The position numbers were made by a program, and so were the translations under genes. Source: RSA9 sp036381195 (GTDB lineage: Bacteria; Gemmatimonadota; Gemmatimonadetes; Longimicrobiales; RSA9). From it: a DNA stretch of 64,000 nt. The stretch is from positions 83,717 through 147,716 of the forward strand of contig DASVDH010000059.1 in assembly GCA_036381195.1 (NCBI GenBank), given 5' to 3'. This document shows, in pieces, positions 24,015-32,532 of the stretch; position 1 is the stretch's first letter; every line of letters begins with the position of its first letter. The notes under the pieces were generated by a model. That model searched no databases, had not been told where the DNA came from, and worked only from the letters and a program-made list of their open reading frames with translations.

Positions 24015-25025
24015 TCAGGTCACATGTTGTTCGAGGGATTGCGGGCCGGCCGCTTCGTCCGGCACGATCACGGTCCCCGCCTCGCCGCGCACCGCGGCGA
24101 GGCCGAGGTCGAGGCGAGTGATGATCGCCCGCCGCCCGCCGCCCTTCACGAACGAGACGGCCGCCTCCACCTTCGGGCCCATGCTCCCGCCGCCGAACTC
24201 GCCGGCCTCGAGCAGCTCCTCGGCGCGCGAGGCGGTGAGGTGGCGGAGTAGCCGCTGGCCGGGCCGGCCGTACTCCAGGAAGACGCCCTCCACGTTCGTC
24301 AGGATCAGCAGCACCTCCGCGCCGATGTCGCGGGCGAGGACCTCCGCCGCGCGGTCCTTGTCGATCACGCCGTCCACGCCCTCGAGCCGGAGCACCGGAT
24401 CCCGATACACGGGTGTCCCGCCGCCGCCCGCGGCAATGACGATCGTGTCCGCGTCCAGGAGCCGCCGGATCTGTTCCCGCTCCACGACCGCCAGGGGGCG
24501 TGGCGAGGGAGCGAGCCGGCGCCAGCCCTCCGCCACGCGGCCCACCGCCCAGCCGAGCTCCCGCTCGAGCGTCCGGGCGGCCTCCTCATCCAGCACGCGC
24601 CCGACCGGCTTGACCGGCTCGTGCGTGGCCGGGTCGGCGGGGTCCACCAGGACCTGGGTCACCAGGGTCACGACCCCGCGCGCGATGCCCGCCCGCTCGA
24701 GCGCGTTCTGCAACGACTGCTGGATCATGTAGCCGATCCAGCCGGCCGTCGCGGCCACGAGAACGCCGAGCGGCAGCGGGGGCAGCCGGTCGCGCGCCAA
24801 CTCGTTCCGGAGCAGCTCGTCGCCGATCTGCGGCCCGTTGCCGTGGACGAGGACGATCCGCCAGCCGGCGCGGGCGAGCTCGACGACGGGCGCGAGACTC
24901 TCGCGGGTATGCGCGAACTGCTGGTGGATGTCACCGCGCTCGCCCGGTGGCAGGAGGGCGTTGCCGCCCAGGGCCACGACGATCGAGCGCGACTGCTCTG
25001 GCGCAGAGAACGGCTGCGCAATCAT
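24015..25025 (-). CDS. arcC: Carbamate kinase-like protein
   Basis: 336 residues from ATG 25025. It belongs to the amino-acid-kinase family: VVALGGNALLPPGERG, VLVHGNGPQIGDELLRNEL, VIAAGGGGTPVY and GSMGPKVEAAVSFV are carbamate kinase signatures. The enzyme makes ATP from carbamoyl phosphate or the reverse. No arcA or arcB is nearby, so arginine deiminase use is not supported. It sits just before sucCD and after UPF0182, an unusual context. A near-consensus promoter (TTGCAA-17-TATGAT) overlaps the start codon, so a later start (GTG before ALGGN) cannot be excluded. Confidence 0.85.
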   Translation of the reverse strand: MIAQPFSAPEQSRSIVVALGGNALLPPGERGDIHQQFAHTRESLAPVVELARAGWRIVLVHGNGPQIGDELLRNELARDRLPPLPLGVLVAATAGWIGYMIQQSLQNALERAGIARGVVTLVTQVLVDPADPATHEPVKPVGRVLDEEAARTLERELGWAVGRVAEGWRRLAPSPRPLAVVEREQIRRLLDADTIVIAAGGGGTPVYRDPVLRLEGVDGVIDKDRAAEVLARDIGAEVLLILTNVEGVFLEYGRPGQRLLRHLTASRAEELLEAGEFGGGSMGPKVEAAVSFVKGGGRRAIITRLDLGLAAVRGEAGTVIVPDEAAGPQSLEQHVT

Positions 25026-25049
25026 AACCCTGCCCCGCAGTGGTTGCAA
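25021..25049 (-). promoter_or_regulatory. Possible promoter overlapping the carbamate kinase start
   Basis: Minus strand: TTGCAA (25044-25049), exactly 17 bp, TATGAT (25021-25026). It is one of the best -10 matches in the window, but it contains the annotated ATG. Either transcription starts inside the gene and translation uses a later GTG, or the match is coincidental. Confidence 0.3.
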
Positions 25050-25117
25050 GCGGCCACGCCACTTGCTCCTACCCCGCCGCGTCCCGCCCGGCCCCCCGGC
25101 CCCCCGGCCACGCCGGC

Positions 25118-27853
25118 TCAGCCGGCCGGCTCCCGGCGCGCGACCCGCTGCAGGAACTCGCGCAAGTCGCGCAGCGCCGCGCCGAAGCCGGCCAGGTCCC
25201 CCTCCCGCAACCGCCGGTCCGCCCGCTCGAGCAGGTCGAGCGCCCGGCGCGGCCAGTCGTCTGCCCCCCCGGCGTCCGTGGGCGAGGCTTCCGCGTCGGC
25301 CACCGGTGCGCCGTCGCCTCCGCCGCGCAGAGCCGCGATGGCCTCCGGGAGGGTGAGCGCCATGCTCACCGCCCGGCCGTCGCTCACGATCACCCGCTGG
25401 AGCTCCGGAATCGGGGTCCCCTGGCCCGAGAGGAACAGCGGCTCGATGTACAGGAACGTGCTGTCCAGCGGCACGACGCGCAGACGGCCGAGGTCCACGT
25501 TGCTGCCCGAATTGCGCCAGATGCTGAGATCGTAGGAGATCGCCGGATCCTGCTCGATCAGGGTCTCGATCTGGGTCGGCCCCGGCACCTGCTGGTTGCG
25601 AGGCAGCTCGAGCAACAGGAGCTCGCCGTAATGCGGGGGGTCGTTCCGGGCGAGGAGGATGGCGGTCATGTTCTGGCGCTGGCGCGCAATGAACGGCACC
25701 GACAGGACGAATTCCGGCCGCTCCTCGCCCGGCAGCCGGAGGATCGAGTAGGTGGGGCGGAAAGACCGGGCATCCGTGCCGAGCTCCTCGGGCACCTGCC
25801 AGACGTCCTGCCCCGCGTAGAAGGCCTCCGCCCCATCGATGTGGTACTCCTCGAGGATCGCGGCCTGGGCACGCAGGTAGAGCGCCGGGTAGCGGAGATG
25901 CGCCCGCAGGCCGGGATCCATGGCATCCAGCGGCTTGAGGAGGCCCGGGAACACGCGCCGGTAGGTCTCCATGATGGGGTCCGCGTCGTCGATCGTGAAG
26001 AGCGAGACGGCGCCGGTGAGCGCATCCACGGTCGCCTTGGCGCTGTTGCGGAGATAGCGCACCGATTCGAGGCCGGGGATGCGCACGCTGCGCGAGAGCG
26101 GGCGCGAGAGGGGGAACGTCTCCGAGGCCGTGTAGCCATCGACGATCCAGACGATGCGGCCGTGATGGATCACCGGGTAGGGGTCCGGATCCCAGAGCAG
26201 GAAGGGGGCGATCGCGCGGACCCGCTCGCCGACGGAGCGGCGGAACAGGATCCGGCTGTCGGCGTTGAGCTCGCCCGAGAAGAGCAGATTCTTGTCGGCG
26301 AACCTCCAGGCGAAGGCCAGGAGCCGGGGAAACGGGCGCAGCGGGATGCCCTCGGGGAAGTCCTTGCCGGGCGTGCCGTTGAGAGCGCCATCCCGACCCG
26401 GCACGAGCACCACGTAGTCGGACGTCGTCTCGCCGACGAAGATCTGGGGATGCGTCAGCTCGAGCGACGGCGGTGCGGCCGCATCCCGCACCACCGGGTC
26501 CAGGTTGCCCAGCCAGAGCACGGGCTCGCCACGTCCCGAGACCTGCGACGCAGGGGTGATCACGGCTCCGAGGCCGGCGATGTAGCGCGGGTTCAGGCGG
26601 AGCGTTTGCCACGTCTGTGCGCCGGTGGGGAGCCCGCGCGCGTAGAACTCGCGGACCGCGATGGCGACCTGCGTGCTGGCGGCCGGCGTCCCGTAGCGGT
26701 CGTAGTCCACGCCGGGGAACTGGTAGTAAGGGAAGATGGTCTGGATCTGGTTGTAGGCGATGCGCAGCGGCTCGGGGTCCCAGAGGGGGAGCGCGGCGAG
26801 AACCGGCTCGAGCTCTTCCCATGGCGGGACCGCTGTCGGGCGGTAGGGATGCGGCCTGCGCTCGATGCGGTGGAGGTCGTAGGCGCGCCGCGTGAACTCG
26901 ATGTTCCAGCGAATGTACGGTGCTTCCCTCGCGAACTGGTTGGGCTCGACCGCGAACTTCTGTACCAGCGCAGGATAGAGGAACCCGGCGAGCAGCGCGC
27001 CGAGCAGGAGCGCGCCGACGGAAAGGAGCGCCGGCAGCCACGTGCGGCGCCACGCGCCGAACAGCAGGGCTGCCGCCGCGACGCACGAGAGGAACGCCAT
27101 CGCGGTCCGGGCAGGGAGCCGGGCGGTGACGTCGGTGTGCCCCAGCGGGTAACGCACGCCCGACCCCTCGACCAGCAGGCCGTAGCGGCCGAGCCAGTAC
27201 CGCGCGCCGATGAGCAGCGCCATTCCGGCCACGAGGACGACGAAATGAAGGCGTGGAGCCGACTCGATCTCGAGGCGGCCGTCGCGCAGGCGCACGCCTC
27301 CGCTCAGCACGTAGCCGAGCAAGACGAGCAGGAACGTCCACACCAGCAGCAGCAGCAGGTACTCGCCGATGCGGTAGTAGATCGGCAAGTCGAAGACGTA
27401 AAAGGAGAGGTCCCGCCCGAGGAGCGGGTCGGTGGTTCCCCACTCCACGTGGCGCAGCCAGGCGAGGACGGCGAGCGCCCCCTCTGCGTCGAAGCTGATG
27501 CCGGAGAGCCACCAGCCGGCGAGGAGTGCGGCCGCGAGGAGGCCGAGCGAGACGTACCGCCGCGGGATCTGCTCGGAGATCTCGAGGTTGCCGTACCGCC
27601 GCCGTAGCTGCACCGGCCCGAGCTGCCGCGCGACGAACCACAGGTTGAGGGCGACGAATGCGGCTCCCAGGCCGCCGGTGGCGATCCGCACCCCGAAGCC
27701 CGCGGCGATCCGGGTCCAGTAGACAGAGCCATAGCCGAGGCCCGAGTACCACAGCGCATCCGTGTAGAGATCCGTCAGCGCGCTCCCGCCCACGAGGATG
27801 GCGACGAGCACGACGGCAGCAACGAGGAGGACGCGCCCGGGCCGGCGGAGCAT
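25118..27853 (-). CDS. UPF0182 family large membrane protein
   Basis: 911 residues from ATG 27853, 1 bp after the manB stop. The first 300 or so residues hold about seven membrane spans (for example VLLVAAVVLVAILVGGSAL, LLLLLVWTFLLVLLGYVL). A large presumably extracytoplasmic domain follows with family hallmarks AVEPNQFAREAPYIRWNIEF, YRYGTPAAS-like and PFIARQRQNMTAILLARND. UPF0182/COG1615 proteins are widespread in high-GC bacteria and have no established function. The last 90 residues are acidic, Ala-rich and then helical. Length matches the family (about 900-1000). Confidence 0.9.
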   Translation of the reverse strand: MLRRPGRVLLVAAVVLVAILVGGSALTDLYTDALWYSGLGYGSVYWTRIAAGFGVRIATGGLGAAFVALNLWFVARQLGPVQLRRRYGNLEISEQIPRRYVSLGLLAAALLAGWWLSGISFDAEGALAVLAWLRHVEWGTTDPLLGRDLSFYVFDLPIYYRIGEYLLLLLVWTFLLVLLGYVLSGGVRLRDGRLEIESAPRLHFVVLVAGMALLIGARYWLGRYGLLVEGSGVRYPLGHTDVTARLPARTAMAFLSCVAAAALLFGAWRRTWLPALLSVGALLLGALLAGFLYPALVQKFAVEPNQFAREAPYIRWNIEFTRRAYDLHRIERRPHPYRPTAVPPWEELEPVLAALPLWDPEPLRIAYNQIQTIFPYYQFPGVDYDRYGTPAASTQVAIAVREFYARGLPTGAQTWQTLRLNPRYIAGLGAVITPASQVSGRGEPVLWLGNLDPVVRDAAAPPSLELTHPQIFVGETTSDYVVLVPGRDGALNGTPGKDFPEGIPLRPFPRLLAFAWRFADKNLLFSGELNADSRILFRRSVGERVRAIAPFLLWDPDPYPVIHHGRIVWIVDGYTASETFPLSRPLSRSVRIPGLESVRYLRNSAKATVDALTGAVSLFTIDDADPIMETYRRVFPGLLKPLDAMDPGLRAHLRYPALYLRAQAAILEEYHIDGAEAFYAGQDVWQVPEELGTDARSFRPTYSILRLPGEERPEFVLSVPFIARQRQNMTAILLARNDPPHYGELLLLELPRNQQVPGPTQIETLIEQDPAISYDLSIWRNSGSNVDLGRLRVVPLDSTFLYIEPLFLSGQGTPIPELQRVIVSDGRAVSMALTLPEAIAALRGGGDGAPVADAEASPTDAGGADDWPRRALDLLERADRRLREGDLAGFGAALRDLREFLQRVARREPAG

Positions 27854-27854
27854 G

Positions 27855-29228
27855 TTACACGTCTACGCCCTGTTCCCGCAGCCACCCTTCCATGGCGGCG
27901 CGGATTCCGGCGAGTGCCTCCGGGGAACGGGCCTCGTAACGCAGGACGAGCACGGGCTGGGTGTTGGACGCGCGCAGGAGTCCCCACCCCTCCGGGAACA
28001 GGACGCGGGCGCCGTCCACGGAGATCACCTCATGGGACCGCCCGAAATGCTGCACGGCCGCCGCGACGATGTCGAACTTCCGTTCTTCCGGGACGTCCAC
28101 GCGGATCTCCGGTGTCGAGACATAGGCCGGGAAGTCCGCAACCAGGCTCGACAACGGCCGGTCGGCCCGCGCGGCGATGTCCGCCAGCCGGCACGCGGCG
28201 TACAGCGCGTCGTCGAAACCGTAGTACTCATCCGCGAAGCAGACGTGGCCGGAGAGCTCGCCGGCGATCGGGGCCCCGGTCTCCTTCATCTTCTCCTTGA
28301 TCAGAGAGTGCCCCGTTTTCCACATGATGGGCTCGCCGCCCCGTGCCCCGAAGACCTCCGGCAGCGCCTGCGAGCACTTGACGTCGAAGACGAGACGCTG
28401 GCCCGGGCCGCGCCGCTCCAGCAGGTCCAGGCCGTACAGCAACAGGAGGATGTCGCCGCGGATGATCCGTCCGTTCTCGTCCACGGCGCCGATGCGGTCG
28501 CCATCCCCATCGAACGCGACGCCCAGGGCGGCGTCCTCGACACGCACGCGCTCGATGAGGTCCTCCAGGTTCTCGTCCACCACCGGATCGGGGTGGTGGT
28601 TCGGGAACGTGCCGTCGGATTCGCAGTAGAGCGGCACGACATCGGCGCCGATCCCCTCGAGGATGCGGACCGCCACCAGGCTCGCGGTGCCGTTCCCACA
28701 ATCGGCCACGATCCGCAGCGGCCTGGCGAGTGAAAAGCGGCCGCTCACGTCGGCAATGTAGTCCGGCAGCACGTCGTGCCTCTCGAGCCCGCCGGCCCCG
28801 ACCTCGAACTGCCTTCCTTCGATCCGCTCGCGCAACCGCTGGATCGCCGCCCCGTACAGCGCCCGGCCGTTGACGACCAGCTTGAAACCGTTGTACTCCG
28901 GCGGGTTGTGCGACCCGGTGATCTGGATCGCTCCATCGGTGCGGAGCCGCGTCGCGGCGAAGTAGAGCGTCGGCGTCGGCACGGTGCCGACGTCGATGAC
29001 GTCCACGCCCGCCCCGCGAAGGCCGCGGATGAGCGCGTCCGCCAGCCCCGGCGAGGAAGGGCGGTTGTCGCGTCCGACGACCACGCGCAGCCCCGGTGCG
29101 CCCCCATGTTGCCCTCGCAGCTCGCTGGCGAAGGCGCGCCCGATCTGCTCGGGTACGTCCCCTCCGAGGTCCCGGCTGACGACGCCCCGGATGTCGTACT
29201 CGCGGAAGATGTGTGGATTCACAGGCAC
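27855..29228 (-). CDS. manB: Phosphomannomutase/phosphoglucomutase
   Basis: 457 residues from GTG 29228. A GGAGGGGAG ribosome-binding site precedes it. An open frame reaching 29300 would start at or before the promoter -35, so it is rejected. The enzyme moves phosphate between C6 and C1 of mannose or glucose, feeding LPS and polysaccharide synthesis. Four alpha-D-phosphohexomutase motifs are present: start IFREYDIRG, phospho-Ser loop ITGSHNPPEYNG, metal loop FDGDGDRIGAV, sugar loop GELSGHVCF and phosphate loop RASNTQPVLVLR. AlgC-type bifunctional use is likely but not proven. Confidence 0.93.
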   Translation of the reverse strand: MPVNPHIFREYDIRGVVSRDLGGDVPEQIGRAFASELRGQHGGAPGLRVVVGRDNRPSSPGLADALIRGLRGAGVDVIDVGTVPTPTLYFAATRLRTDGAIQITGSHNPPEYNGFKLVVNGRALYGAAIQRLRERIEGRQFEVGAGGLERHDVLPDYIADVSGRFSLARPLRIVADCGNGTASLVAVRILEGIGADVVPLYCESDGTFPNHHPDPVVDENLEDLIERVRVEDAALGVAFDGDGDRIGAVDENGRIIRGDILLLLYGLDLLERRGPGQRLVFDVKCSQALPEVFGARGGEPIMWKTGHSLIKEKMKETGAPIAGELSGHVCFADEYYGFDDALYAACRLADIAARADRPLSSLVADFPAYVSTPEIRVDVPEERKFDIVAAAVQHFGRSHEVISVDGARVLFPEGWGLLRASNTQPVLVLRYEARSPEALAGIRAAMEGWLREQGVDV

Positions 29229-29266
29229 GGCGCTCCCCTCCGACCGCAGTTCCCCGAAATGGCCGG

Positions 29267-29296
29267 AACCTAGACGCGCGGCTCGCGCAACGTCAA
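29267..29296 (-). promoter_or_regulatory. Promoter of the manB-UPF0182-arcC-sucCD operon
   Basis: Minus strand: TTGACG (29291-29296), 18 bp, TAGGTT (29267-29272) followed by CCG. The predicted start is near 29260, about 30 nt before the GTG start. The site also decides the gene start, since the longer open frame begins upstream of it. Confidence 0.55.
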
Positions 29297-29347
29297 CCAC
29301 CCGGGCCGCCTGCGGCGCGCGGCCGGCCGGTTGCGAGCCCGGAACGC

Positions 29348-29380
29348 GAAACGGCCGCCGCGGTGCCTCGCGCCGGCCGT
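29348..29380 (-). terminator. Possible terminator after nuoN
   Basis: About 30 bp past the nuoN stop, the minus strand has a 7-bp perfect stem ACGGCCG/CGGCCGT (29374-29380 with 29351-29357) with a 16-nt GC-rich loop. A short TTT follows, then CGCGTT. The T-run is weak, but the position between nuoN and the manB promoter fits. The remaining bases up to 29408 show nothing else. Confidence 0.35.
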
Positions 29381-29408
29381 CCTATTGCCCCGTGATCCCC
29401 GTCCGCCG

Positions 29409-30917
29409 TCAGGGCGACCTGAGGCCGAGCGCGCCCGCATCGATCAGCGCGGCGGCGCTCCGCTCCGCCAGGTCGAGCAGCCCCCCCGGGAACACGCCCA
29501 GCGCGACGACAGCGACCGCGGCCGCCACCAGCGCGAAGCGGAGCCCCGGCGAGACCAGCACGCCCGCGTGCGCGTCGGACCGCGCCGGCTCGCGGAACCA
29601 CATGTACCAGGCCACGCGCAGGTAGTACCAGTACGAGACCAGAGACGCCAGCACGAGCGTGATCGCGAGCCAGACCAGTCCCTTGTCCACGGCTGCCCGC
29701 AGGATGTACACCTTGCCGATGAAGCCGCCCGTCAGCGGGAAGCCGGCCAGCGACAGGAGGAACACGGTCATCGTGACCCCCAGGAGCGGCTTCTGCCAGC
29801 CGAGCCCCGCATAGTCGTCCAGGTCCAGCTTCTGCTCGCCCTGCCGGGCGACCGCCAGCAGCACACCGAAGGCCCCGACGGTCATGAGCGTGTAGACGAG
29901 GAGATAGAAGAGGAACGACGCGGTGCCGGGCGTGCTCGCAGCCGCGAGCGCGACCAGCAGGTAGCCGGCGTGGGCGACGCTCGAGTAGGCGAGCATTCGC
30001 TTGACGTTCCCCTGCACCGCCGCGAGGAGGTTGGCCGCGACCATCGTCACGAGCGCCAGCAGGAAGGCGATCGCGCCCCACGTGTCGTACAGGCCCGGGA
30101 ACGCCGTCAGGAAGACGCGGAGCAGAGCTGCGAACGCCGCGGCCTTCACGGCCACGGCCATGAACGCCGCAATCGGCGCCGGCGCCCCCTCGTACGCGTC
30201 TGGCGTCCACATGTGGAACGGCACGGCGGCCACCTTGAACGCGAATCCGACCGCCAGCAGCGCCATGCCGACCAGGACCAGGATGTTCGCCCCCAGGCCG
30301 TCCACCCCGATCACCGCCGCGATCAACGCGAGGTTGACGGTGCCCGTCCCTCCGAAGACCATGGCGATGCCGAACAGGAAGAACGCGCTCGAGAACGCAC
30401 CGAGCAGGAAGTACTTGAGCGCGGCCTCCGCGGCGCGCAGGTCCCGGCGGTTGACCCCCGTGAGGACGTACACGCCGACCGACATGAGCTCGAGGCCCAG
30501 GAAGATGACCATCAGGTCGCGCGAGCCCGCGAACACCATCATCCCGACCAGCGAGAGGAGCATGAGCGTGTACAGCTCGCCGAGCCGCAGATGCTCCTGC
30601 TCCAGATAGCGGGTCGAGATCAGGATGAACAGGGCGCCGCCGAGCAGCAGCAGGAAGTTGGTGAAGATCCGGAACGCATCCACCGCGATCATGCCGGTGG
30701 TGCCCGCTTCCGAAACCGTGGCGAGCCACCCATTGGCGAGCGTGGCGAGGGCGATCCCGCCGAGCGCCAGCCACGTGACCGAAGGATGAGACGGCTCGCT
30801 GCGGTCGCCCTTCTGGAAGACATCCACCAAGAGGACGAGCATCGCCCAGACAGACAGGACGACCTCGGGGAGCAGCGCCCAGAGATAGTGGAGCGGGTTC
30901 GAGTAGTCGATCGACAT
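29409..30917 (-). CDS. nuoN: NADH-quinone oxidoreductase subunit N
   Basis: 502 residues from ATG 30917 (a TTG four codons upstream is possible). It is one of three antiporter-like proton-pumping subunits in the membrane arm of complex I. About 14 hydrophobic segments are present. Family marks are the Glu in LGLELMSVGVYVLTG, Lys in AALKYFLLGAFSSAFFLFG and the discontinuous-helix region KRMLAYSSVAHAGYLLVAL. It is the last of the 14 nuo genes, 27 bp after nuoM. The gap contains only a short non-coding stretch. Confidence 0.95.
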   Translation of the reverse strand: MSIDYSNPLHYLWALLPEVVLSVWAMLVLLVDVFQKGDRSEPSHPSVTWLALGGIALATLANGWLATVSEAGTTGMIAVDAFRIFTNFLLLLGGALFILISTRYLEQEHLRLGELYTLMLLSLVGMMVFAGSRDLMVIFLGLELMSVGVYVLTGVNRRDLRAAEAALKYFLLGAFSSAFFLFGIAMVFGGTGTVNLALIAAVIGVDGLGANILVLVGMALLAVGFAFKVAAVPFHMWTPDAYEGAPAPIAAFMAVAVKAAAFAALLRVFLTAFPGLYDTWGAIAFLLALVTMVAANLLAAVQGNVKRMLAYSSVAHAGYLLVALAAASTPGTASFLFYLLVYTLMTVGAFGVLLAVARQGEQKLDLDDYAGLGWQKPLLGVTMTVFLLSLAGFPLTGGFIGKVYILRAAVDKGLVWLAITLVLASLVSYWYYLRVAWYMWFREPARSDAHAGVLVSPGLRFALVAAAVAVVALGVFPGGLLDLAERSAAALIDAGALGLRSP

Positions 30918-30944
30918 CTCAGCGATCAATGGCCATGGTTACGC

Positions 30945-32525
30945 TCAATCCGCGCTCGCCGCGGCCCCGGGCGGACGCCAGCCGATCAGCTCCCCCAGGG
31001 AGACGGAGGTCGGGACGGTGCGGCGGTCGACGCTCTCCAGCAGCTCGACGACGCTCGCCTCCGTGCGCTCGAGCACGGGCTTGGGGTAGACCCCGAGCCA
31101 CAGCATCCCGATGACGAGCGGAGCGAGCACGAGCCGTTCGCGCCAGCTCAGGTCCGGAAGCCTCCGGTTCTCTTCCTTGTCCAGCGCGTTGAACACGATG
31201 CGCTGCACCATCGGCAGCATGTAGTAGGCGGCGAAGATCACGCCCGTCGCCCCGATCGCCGCGACCCAGGGGTGGGTCTGGAACGTGCCGATCAGAGAGA
31301 GGAACTCGCCCACGAAGCCGCTCGTTCCGGGCAGGCCGATGCTCGCGAACGCCGTGAAGACGAAAACCGCGGCAAAGGCCGGCATGGCCGCGGCGAGGCC
31401 GCCGAAGTCCGCGATGATGCGCGTGTGGCGCCGCTCGTACAGCATCCCCAGCAGGAGGAACATCGCGCCCGTGGACAGGCCGTGGGAGAGCATGACGACC
31501 ATGGCCCCCTGCACGCCCTGGAGCGTGAGCGCGAAGACCCCCAGCACGACGAAGCCCATGTGCGCCACCGAGGTGTACGCGATCAGCTTCTTCGCATCCG
31601 GCTGCACGGCCGCGACCCACGCGGCGTAGAGGATGCCGAAGAGGCCGAGGACCAGAAGCGCCAGCACGATCTGAGGATGCGTGGCCACCTGCGGGAAGAA
31701 GGGCAGCAGGAATCGCAGGAACCCGTACGCCCCCAACTTCAGCAGGATGGCCGCCAGGATCACCGACCCCGGGGTGGGCGCCTCGACGTGCGCGTCCGGC
31801 AGCCAGGTGTGGAAGGGGAACACCGGCACCTTGATGGCGAACGCCAGCGCGAACGCGACGAACAACCAGAATTGCTCCCGGAACGTGAGCGAGACCTGCA
31901 GCAGGTCCGCGTACGCGAAGGAGAACTCGCCGGTCAGCGCCCGGTACTTCACGCAGACGTACAGGATCCCCACCAGCATCAGCAGGGAGCCGAACGTCGT
32001 GTACAGGAAGAACTTGATCGCCGCGTAGATGCGCCGCTCTCCTCCCCAGATGCCGATGATGAAGTACATCGGCACCAGCATGATCTCCCAGAAGACGAAG
32101 AAGAGGAAGAGGTCCGTCGCCATGAACACGCCCAGCACGCCCGTCTCGAGCACGAGCATCATGGCGTAGAACGTCCTCTGGCGCTTCTGGATGTACTGGA
32201 ACGAGCCCAGGATCGCGACCGGCGTGAGGAGGGTCGTGAGCAGGATGAGCGGCAGCGCGATCCCGTCGATGCCCAGCCGGTAGTAGATGCCCCACTCCGG
32301 GATCCAGGGCGCCGCGCTGGCGAACTGGAAGGTGCCCGTCGCCGGATTGAAGGCGACCCAGAGGGGCGCCGACACCAGGAACTCGAGCAACGCCGCCCAC
32401 GCGGCCACGTTGCGAGCCCGCGCTTCGGGCACGGCGTACACGACGGCCGCGGCGGCCACGGGGAACCACAGGATGAAATGGGTCGCCCAGGCCGGGTAGT
32501 CGAGGGAGTTCAGGAGCGCTTCCAT
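30945..32525 (-). CDS. nuoM: NADH-quinone oxidoreductase subunit M
   Basis: 526 residues from ATG 32525. It is an antiporter-like proton-translocating subunit of complex I with about 14 membrane helices. The proton-channel residues are evident in FFVFWEIMLVPMYFIIGIWG, IKFFLYTTFGSLLMLVGI and FAIKVPVFPFHTWLPDAHVE. The KKLIAYTSVAHMGFVVLGV segment matches the broken helix. Length is typical (about 500). The short spacing to nuoL (7 bp) and order nuoL-nuoM-nuoN are canonical. Confidence 0.96.
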   Translation of the reverse strand: MEALLNSLDYPAWATHFILWFPVAAAAVVYAVPEARARNVAAWAALLEFLVSAPLWVAFNPATGTFQFASAAPWIPEWGIYYRLGIDGIALPLILLTTLLTPVAILGSFQYIQKRQRTFYAMMLVLETGVLGVFMATDLFLFFVFWEIMLVPMYFIIGIWGGERRIYAAIKFFLYTTFGSLLMLVGILYVCVKYRALTGEFSFAYADLLQVSLTFREQFWLFVAFALAFAIKVPVFPFHTWLPDAHVEAPTPGSVILAAILLKLGAYGFLRFLLPFFPQVATHPQIVLALLVLGLFGILYAAWVAAVQPDAKKLIAYTSVAHMGFVVLGVFALTLQGVQGAMVVMLSHGLSTGAMFLLLGMLYERRHTRIIADFGGLAAAMPAFAAVFVFTAFASIGLPGTSGFVGEFLSLIGTFQTHPWVAAIGATGVIFAAYYMLPMVQRIVFNALDKEENRRLPDLSWRERLVLAPLVIGMLWLGVYPKPVLERTEASVVELLESVDRRTVPTSVSLGELIGWRPPGAAASAD

Positions 32526-32532
32526 TCCGGTC

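Noticed and set aside
24015..27752. 1245-codon minus frame ending in carbamate kinase
   Set aside because: Only the last 336 codons are carbamate kinase. The rest is a shifted frame of the UPF0182 gene, so there is no giant fusion.
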